From positions 1 to 64,000 of the forward strand of contig JBMNVT010000010.1 of the NCBI GenBank assembly GCA_050947015.1: a DNA stretch of 64,000 nt. The letters run 5' to 3'. The notes under the pieces were generated by a model. It was not told the DNA's origin and did not search any database. It saw only the letters and a program-made list of their open reading frames with translations. The translations under genes were made by a program, and so were the position numbers. Positions 59,858 to 64,000 of the stretch are shown here, piece after piece (within the stretch, counting starts at the first letter, position 1; every line of letters starts with the position of its first letter). The stretch is from CAKXIK01 sp050947015. GTDB lineage: Bacteria > Bacillota > Clostridia > Oscillospirales > Acutalibacteraceae.

Positions 59858-61858
59858 TCAGAACAGGCTGCCGACCTGAAACACCAGAAGCGCTGCTACC
59901 CACGCAAACATGGTCTGACCAAGCGCAACGCCCGCAGCCTGTTTTTTGCTGCCCAGCTCGCGGCCGACCGCTGCAATGGCGGCAGCGCACGGTGTATAAA
60001 GCAGCGTAAACACAAGAAAAGCATATGCGGCAAGCGGCGAAAACATTTGCGCCAGCACCGGGCAAAGCGCAGTTCCGGAAGCACCGGTAAGCACTGCGAA
60101 GGTGGAGACGACGGCCTCCTTGGCGGAAAAACCGGTTACCAGTGCGCAAACAGCGCGCCAATCACCAAAACCGAGCGGCGCAAAAACCGGCGCTGCCCAG
60201 CGGCCGATCACCGCCAGCAGGCTTTGCGAACTGTCGGAAACCATATTGAACTGTGTATCAAAGGTCTGCAAAAACCAGATAACCAGCGTTGCGGCGAAAA
60301 TAACCGTAAAAGCGCGAACCAGAAAATCCTTTGCTTTTTCCCACAGATGCAGCAAAACGGTTTTCAGGGCGGGCATCCTGTATGACGGCAGTTCCATCAC
60401 AAACGGCACCGGCTCGCCGTGAAATAACGTTTTTTTCAGAAGCAGCCCAACCAGCACCGCCAGCACGATCCCCAGAACATAAAGCGAAATCATAACCAGC
60501 GCCGTCTGTTTTGGGAAAAAAGCGGCGGCGAAAATACTGTAAACCGGCAGCTTCGCGCTGCAGCTCATGAACGGCGTCAACAGAATCGTCATCTTACGGT
60601 CGCGGTCACTGGAAAGCGTGCGCGTCGCCATAATGGCCGGAACGCTGCACCCAAACCCGATCAGCATCGGGACAAACGAACGGCCGGAAAGCCCTATTTT
60701 TCGCAACAGCTGATCCATTACAAAGGCAACGCGCGCCATGTAGCCGCTGTCTTCCAGAACAGAAAGGAAGAAAAACAGTACCACGATGATTGGCAGAAAT
60801 GAAAGGACGCTGCCGACACCAGCAAACACGCCGTCAATCACCAGGGAATGCAGCGTGGCATTTACGCCGGCCGCCGTGAGAGCGTTATCGGTCAGGGTTG
60901 TCAACGAATCTATTCCGAGCGCCATCCAATCGCTGAGCAGTGCTCCGATTACGCCGAAGGTCAACCAGAAAATCAGCAGCATCACGCCGAGAAAAATCGG
61001 GATGGCAAGATATTTGTTGGTCAGTACACGGTCAATTTTTTCGCTGCGGATCGCCTCACGCGTCTCTCCTCGTTTGACAACGCATTTGGCGCAGAGCGCT
61101 TCAATGTAGCTGTACCGCATATCGGCAAGGGCGGCCTCGCGGTCAGTACCGAGCGTCTGCTCCAGCTCATCGACAATATGTTTAATTCCTTCCAGATCAT
61201 TTTTGCTGACCGAAAGCTTCCGGATCATTGGTTCGTCGCCCTCGATGAGCTTAGTAGCGGCAAACCGCTTTGGAACTCTGAGCGTCTGCGCATGATCCTC
61301 CACCATGTGACCAATGGAATGAATGGCGCGGTGAATCGCGCCATGACAAAAATCCAGATGAGCCGGAAAGGTCTTGTTCTTTGCGGTTTCCAACGCGACG
61401 GCGCAAAGCTCGTCAACGCCTTCGTTTCGGCTGGCCGAAATGGGGACAAACGGGATCCCGAGCATTTTCGACATTCCCGGAATATCGATAAAGGTGCCGC
61501 TGGAGCGAACCTCATCCATCATATTGAGAGCCACCACCATTGGAATTCCAAGTTCCATCACCTGCAGCGTCAGGTAAAGATTGCGCTCCAGATTGGTTGC
61601 ATCCACAATGTTGATAATGCCGTCGGGTCGTTCGTTAATTAGAAAATCGCGCGTGACAATCTCTTCTGAGGTGTATGGCGAAAGCGAATAAATTCCCGGA
61701 AGATCAACCACCGACGCGTCGGGATGGCGACGAATGGTTCCTTCCTTTTTATCGACTGTGACTCCGGGGAAATTCCCAACGTGCTGGTTGCTTCCTGTCA
61801 ATTGGTTAAACAGCGTTGTTTTGCCGCTGTTCTGATTGCCGATGAGTCCAAATACCAT
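59858..61858 (-). CDS. feoB: Ferrous iron transport protein B
   Basis: 666 residues. N-terminal G-domain: GLIGNQNSGKTTLFNQLTG (G1), GNFPGVTVDKKEG, VVDLPGIYSLSPYTSEE (G3) and VALNMMDE (G4). A helical insert is followed by about ten membrane helices with the Gate motif SFVPMLIGFGCSVPAIMATR and VYSIFAAAFF. It imports Fe(II), the available iron form in anoxic settings. It is preceded by feoA (25-nt gap) and is controlled from the operator/promoter at 62222-62281. Confidence 0.96.
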   Translation of the reverse strand: MVFGLIGNQNSGKTTLFNQLTGSNQHVGNFPGVTVDKKEGTIRRHPDASVVDLPGIYSLSPYTSEEIVTRDFLINERPDGIINIVDATNLERNLYLTLQVMELGIPMVVALNMMDEVRSSGTFIDIPGMSKMLGIPFVPISASRNEGVDELCAVALETAKNKTFPAHLDFCHGAIHRAIHSIGHMVEDHAQTLRVPKRFAATKLIEGDEPMIRKLSVSKNDLEGIKHIVDELEQTLGTDREAALADMRYSYIEALCAKCVVKRGETREAIRSEKIDRVLTNKYLAIPIFLGVMLLIFWLTFGVIGALLSDWMALGIDSLTTLTDNALTAAGVNATLHSLVIDGVFAGVGSVLSFLPIIVVLFFFLSVLEDSGYMARVAFVMDQLLRKIGLSGRSFVPMLIGFGCSVPAIMATRTLSSDRDRKMTILLTPFMSCSAKLPVYSIFAAAFFPKQTALVMISLYVLGIVLAVLVGLLLKKTLFHGEPVPFVMELPSYRMPALKTVLLHLWEKAKDFLVRAFTVIFAATLVIWFLQTFDTQFNMVSDSSQSLLAVIGRWAAPVFAPLGFGDWRAVCALVTGFSAKEAVVSTFAVLTGASGTALCPVLAQMFSPLAAYAFLVFTLLYTPCAAAIAAVGRELGSKKQAAGVALGQTMFAWVAALLVFQVGSLF

Positions 61859-61883
61859 TCCGGTTGACCACCCTTTCTTCTTT

Positions 61884-62147
61884 TTATTCTCCCTGCCCGC
61901 CGTCCTGCCGCTTCAAAGCCTCGCCGTCCGTTTGCAGCACAATCTGCTTTGCGTCCTCCAGCCGCAGCGTCAACTCATAGCCGCGCAGCCGAATTTCAAT
62001 CGGATCCCCCAGCGGCGCGGCCTTGCGCAGGGTAAGTTGAGTTCGCGGAGTAATCCCCATGTCCAGCAGGCGGCGGCGAAGCGCTCCCTGCCCGTTCACT
62101 GCGGTCACCACCCCGCTCTGCCCAATTTTCAGTTCGTTCAGCGTCAC
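61884..62147 (-). CDS. feoA: Ferrous iron transport protein A
   Basis: 87 residues, SH3-like FeoA. TLNELKIGQSGVVTAVNG, RRRLLDMGITPRTQLTL, PLGDPIEIRLRGYELTLR cover the domain. It assists FeoB. GTG 62147 has GGGGA 8 nt upstream. First gene of the feo operon. Confidence 0.94.
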   Translation of the reverse strand: MTLNELKIGQSGVVTAVNGQGALRRRLLDMGITPRTQLTLRKAAPLGDPIEIRLRGYELTLRLEDAKQIVLQTDGEALKRQDGGQGE

Positions 62148-62221
62148 AGTTCATTCCCCGTTTCTCTTTTGCCATTTAACACGTTCGCCGGTCTTTCGTT
62201 CAAAAAATCCGGTCAGGCGCA

Positions 62222-62255
62222 ATGTTAGCGCAAGCTAATTAGTCTATGCTAACAT
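62222..62255 (-). promoter_or_regulatory. Palindromic operator of the feo operon
   Basis: ATGTTAGC at 62222-62229 and GCTAACAT at 62248-62255 are exact inverted repeats; inside are TTAGC-GCAA-GCTAA and TTAG-TCTAT-GCTAA, overlapping dyads. The site overlaps the -10 and start of the feo transcript. The TTAGC/GCTAA halves resemble sites of the DtxR/IdeR/MntR family, so iron repression by such a regulator is inferred. Confidence 0.65.
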
Positions 62256-62281
62256 TATATCATACGTTTCTTTCCTGTCAA
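62254..62281 (-). promoter_or_regulatory. Promoter of feoA-feoB
   Basis: On the minus strand TTGACA (62276-62281), 16-nt spacer, TATAAT (62254-62259). Confidence 0.85.
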
Positions 62282-62339
62282 GCACCCAAAAATATTTTTA
62301 CAAAATACTTTTCCTCTGTCAGTTTTCCCTCATAATCTT

Positions 62340-62368
62340 TTGACTTTTTGATTCCATTCTGATAAAAT
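62340..62368 (+). promoter_or_regulatory. Promoter of tRNA-Leu
   Basis: TTGACT 62340-62345, 17-nt spacer, TAAAAT 62363-62368; the tRNA begins 12 nt downstream. Confidence 0.75.
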
Positions 62369-62379
62369 AGTATCATTGA

Positions 62380-62462
62380 GCGGGGATGGCGGAATTGGCA
62401 GACGCGCCGGTCTTAGGAGCCGGTTCCTCGGAGTGTGGGTTCAAATCCCATTCCCCGCACCA
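62380..62462 (+). tRNA. tRNA-Leu (anticodon UAG)
   Basis: Acceptor GCGGGGA pairs with TCCCCGC, followed by A and an encoded CCA. The D-arm GGCGGAATTGGCAGACGC, the anticodon arm CCGGT-CTTAGGA-GCCGG with UAG at the anticodon, a variable arm GTTCCTCGGAGT and the T-arm GTGGGTTCAAATCCCAT are all complete. The long variable arm fits Leu. Confidence 0.96.
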
Positions 62463-62468
62463 TAACCC

Positions 62469-62503
62469 CCACTTTTGCCCGCCATGGCAAAGGTGGTTTT
62501 TTT
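62469..62503 (+). terminator. Terminator after tRNA-Leu
   Basis: CCACTTTTGCC pairs with GGCAAAGGTGG (one G-U) and is followed by seven T. Confidence 0.85.
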
Positions 62504-62671
62504 ACTAAGTGTACCTTGCGACATGTGTTGTGTGTGGAACACCCAACCTATCCTCGTTTCGTATATTAGCACCATACTTCGCAGTGGAATTATCGCTTTT
62601 TTACTTGGCTTGATTAATAATTGAAAGACTTCGTTTTCGTGATATCATCTATTAAAAGGGAAGGTGGTAAG

Positions 62672-63151
62672 ATGAAATATATTTCTGAAAATCGTTTGCA
62701 AGATTTTGAGTTTCACGACGCAGAGCTTTTATCCATTTCCTTTATCAACGATTGCCTCACTTTAGAAGCCGACTACTTAAATGTTCATAGTGATGCAATT
62801 CAAAATCCTTTTGATGTAGATATGGAAATTGAGAAAGCCGTTCTTTCTTTTAGCGGTTTCAAAGTTTACTCATATGAAATTGGGAGATCGTGGACTATAA
62901 ACGAAGCAGGTGAATATTACACAGATGGTCCGCAAGTAATCTTATTTGCGGATGAGGCCACACAGCGATTTATGAAACAACGAACTGCAAAAATAACAGT
63001 ATTCGATTTTGGCATTAAGGATAATGGCATCTACTTTATGGATGCAATGGCTGATGATCCGTTTTTTACAGTTTGCTTCTCCTTTGACACGGCAACGGTA
63101 TCATGGGATCGTTTTGAAAAAAAAGCATGGTATACAGAACCGAAATGCTAA
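62672..63151 (+). CDS. Unknown cytoplasmic protein in AT-rich tail
   Basis: 159 residues from ATG 62672, which follows GGAAGGTGG; an in-frame start at 62621 is upstream of that site. The sequence RLQDFEFHDAELLSISF, then VYSYEIGRSWTINEAG and VFDFGIKDNGIYFMDAMA suggests an alpha/beta fold; the FHDAEL start is like that of several small proteins annotated near toxin-immunity loci, but I do not recognise a family. Codon use is AT-richer than the rest of the window, suggesting transfer. Similar GGAACACCCA-N2-CTATC sequences flank it. Confidence 0.6.
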   Translation: MKYISENRLQDFEFHDAELLSISFINDCLTLEADYLNVHSDAIQNPFDVDMEIEKAVLSFSGFKVYSYEIGRSWTINEAGEYYTDGPQVILFADEATQRFMKQRTAKITVFDFGIKDNGIYFMDAMADDPFFTVCFSFDTATVSWDRFEKKAWYTEPKC

Positions 63152-63339
63152 TGCTATTTTTACCTCAATTTTACTCTGTTTGGTTGCTTTCTGGAGGAAC
63201 ACCCATTCTATCTGCCATAAAAAAAGGGAATAAATGATATCTTTCAATATCGTGTGATAGATTTCTTTTCTTGTTCCCGTACAGAAAAACACGAAAATAC
63301 ACGAAATAAAACAGATGCCAATTTAGCGAGGTAATGAAA

Positions 63340-63798
63340 ATGAAATTAAAAAATCCACTGTTGGTAGTAACTGATATGGATAAAACAGTTGAATTTTATA
63401 AAAAAATCTTTGGATTCCATGTTGTTATGGATTTTGGAGCAAACAAAACTTTAACCGGGGGATTATGTTTGCAGACGGTTGAAACATACAAAGAGTTTAT
63501 TGATCAAAATGAAGTCGTTTTTGGCGGCAATAATTTTGAACTTTATTTTGAAGAAGATGATTTTGATACATTTGCAGAAAAACTAAAAAAGTATGACATT
63601 GAATACGTTCACCCCATGAAAGAACACTCGTGGGGTCAGCGTGTGATCCGTTTCTATGACCCCGACAAGCACATCATCGAAGTGGGGGAAAACATGAAAG
63701 CAGTGTGCAAGCGCTTCCTCAATAGCGGAATGACGCCGGAACAGGTCGCAAAGCGTATGGATGTTCCAATGAAATTTATCAATGCTTGCACGCATTAA
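63340..63798 (+). CDS. VOC family (glyoxalase/bleomycin-resistance-like) protein
   Basis: 152 residues from ATG 63340, chosen because GAGG lies 8 nt upstream; ATG 63334 is too close. NPLLVVTDMDKTVEFYKKIF begins the VOC fold, then NNFELYFEEDDFDTF and WGQRVIRFYDPDKHIIEVGE with the metal Glu. The last 40 residues (SGMTPEQVAKRMDVPMKFIN) look like a small helical add-on resembling an HTH. Function of this subgroup is unknown. AT-rich first half, GC-richer second half. Confidence 0.85.
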   Translation: MKLKNPLLVVTDMDKTVEFYKKIFGFHVVMDFGANKTLTGGLCLQTVETYKEFIDQNEVVFGGNNFELYFEEDDFDTFAEKLKKYDIEYVHPMKEHSWGQRVIRFYDPDKHIIEVGENMKAVCKRFLNSGMTPEQVAKRMDVPMKFINACTH

Positions 63799-63969
63799 GT
63801 TTTCATTCATGAGGCGCCATACGAACAATGGGACGTCTGATTTCCCGGAAAACACCCCGAGGGGATAAAGGGATACGGCTCAGGCGCCGCAGACGCCTTT
63901 CCTTGCAGCAGTCATAACGGAACCGTTTCGGATAACCGGGCGGCAGCGGACGAACCGGAGAATGCGCAT

Positions 63970-64000
63970 ATGAAATCCATATTTGTAAATATCGATTTAA
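63970..64000 (+). CDS. Start of a gene cut by the window end
   Basis: ATG 63970 with GGAG 8 nt upstream opens a frame reading MKSIFVNIDL to the edge. The start resembles VOC-family proteins, but ten residues are too few to say. The 170 nt before it hold no feature I can support. Confidence 0.35.
   Translation, partial: MKSIFVNIDL

Overview
The window is ordinary chromosomal DNA of an anaerobic Bacillota, most likely class Clostridia (Oscillospirales-type). The signs are strong AAAGGA/GGAGG ribosome-binding sites, TTG and GTG starts, TTGACA-N16-18-TATAAT promoters, U-tailed hairpin terminators, an acyl-CoA dehydratase activase, NfnAB, Rex, FeoAB, a cobalamin methionine synthase with a separate activation protein, and ferredoxin-like proteins. 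No rRNA, prophage, transposase or CRISPR array was seen. There is one tRNA gene.

Layout. 0.2-6 kb: a possibly broken small membrane ORF, polA, a DUF378 protein, then ackA divergent from tmcAL (both acetate-handling). 6-10.4 kb: a UroD-like methyltransferase divergent from an AraC regulator, a degenerate membrane gene and a YbhN-type flippase. 10.5-16 kb (minus strand): an aluminium-resistance/Met-gamma-lyase-type PLP enzyme, then a run of murD, two M42 aminopeptidases and a GNAT protein with overlapping ends. 16.2-18.4 kb is an RNA-rich stretch: rnpB, then on the opposite strand a 0.75-kb apparently non-coding transcript with its own promoter and terminator and repeated Shine-Dalgarno-like motifs (the main discovery candidate), then a DUF1292 protein and a probable 6S RNA. 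18.5-23.6 kb: paired half-size TauE proteins and the acyl-CoA dehydratase activase split over two overlapping genes. 23.8-27.8 kb: metF, methionine synthase activation protein, metH. 27.9-30.7 kb: sugar transferase and CapD-like dehydratase for surface polysaccharide. 30.8-34.6 kb: glycolytic pgk-tpiA-gpmI.

34.7-44.3 kb is a redox section: DUF362 Fe-S protein, aldo/keto reductase with ferredoxin tail, DMT exporter, Rex, LysR and NfnAB. It also holds a secreted-protein gene with two frame disruptions. 44.4-49.1 kb carries small accessory genes on the minus strand (AlkZ-related, PHP, DUF3795, GNAT, DUF1848 and a GrpB/NUDIX chimera). 49.4-53.5 kb: trmL, a sugar isomerase-like protein, ridA and threonine ammonia-lyase behind an isoleucine-type T-box. 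RidA removes the reactive enamine/imine that threonine ammonia-lyase releases, so the two genes fit functionally.

53.5-57.9 kb (minus strand) is an accessory cluster: a small secreted protein, an intercistronic hairpin, three membrane proteins, an ABC ATPase and an anchored extracytoplasmic protein. 58-62.3 kb: a sigma-region-2-like membrane protein, a nitroreductase and the feoA-feoB-Cys-rich iron operon behind a palindromic operator. 62.4-64 kb: tRNA-Leu(UAG), then an AT-richer tail with an unknown protein, a VOC protein and a partial gene.

Several apparent frameshifts sit in A7 or T6 tracts (8.79, 36.96 and 57.78 kb) and each is repaired by adding one base. Homopolymer undercalling in the assembly is therefore a serious alternative to pseudogenes or phase variation. 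All functions are assigned by reading the sequence; no database search was possible.
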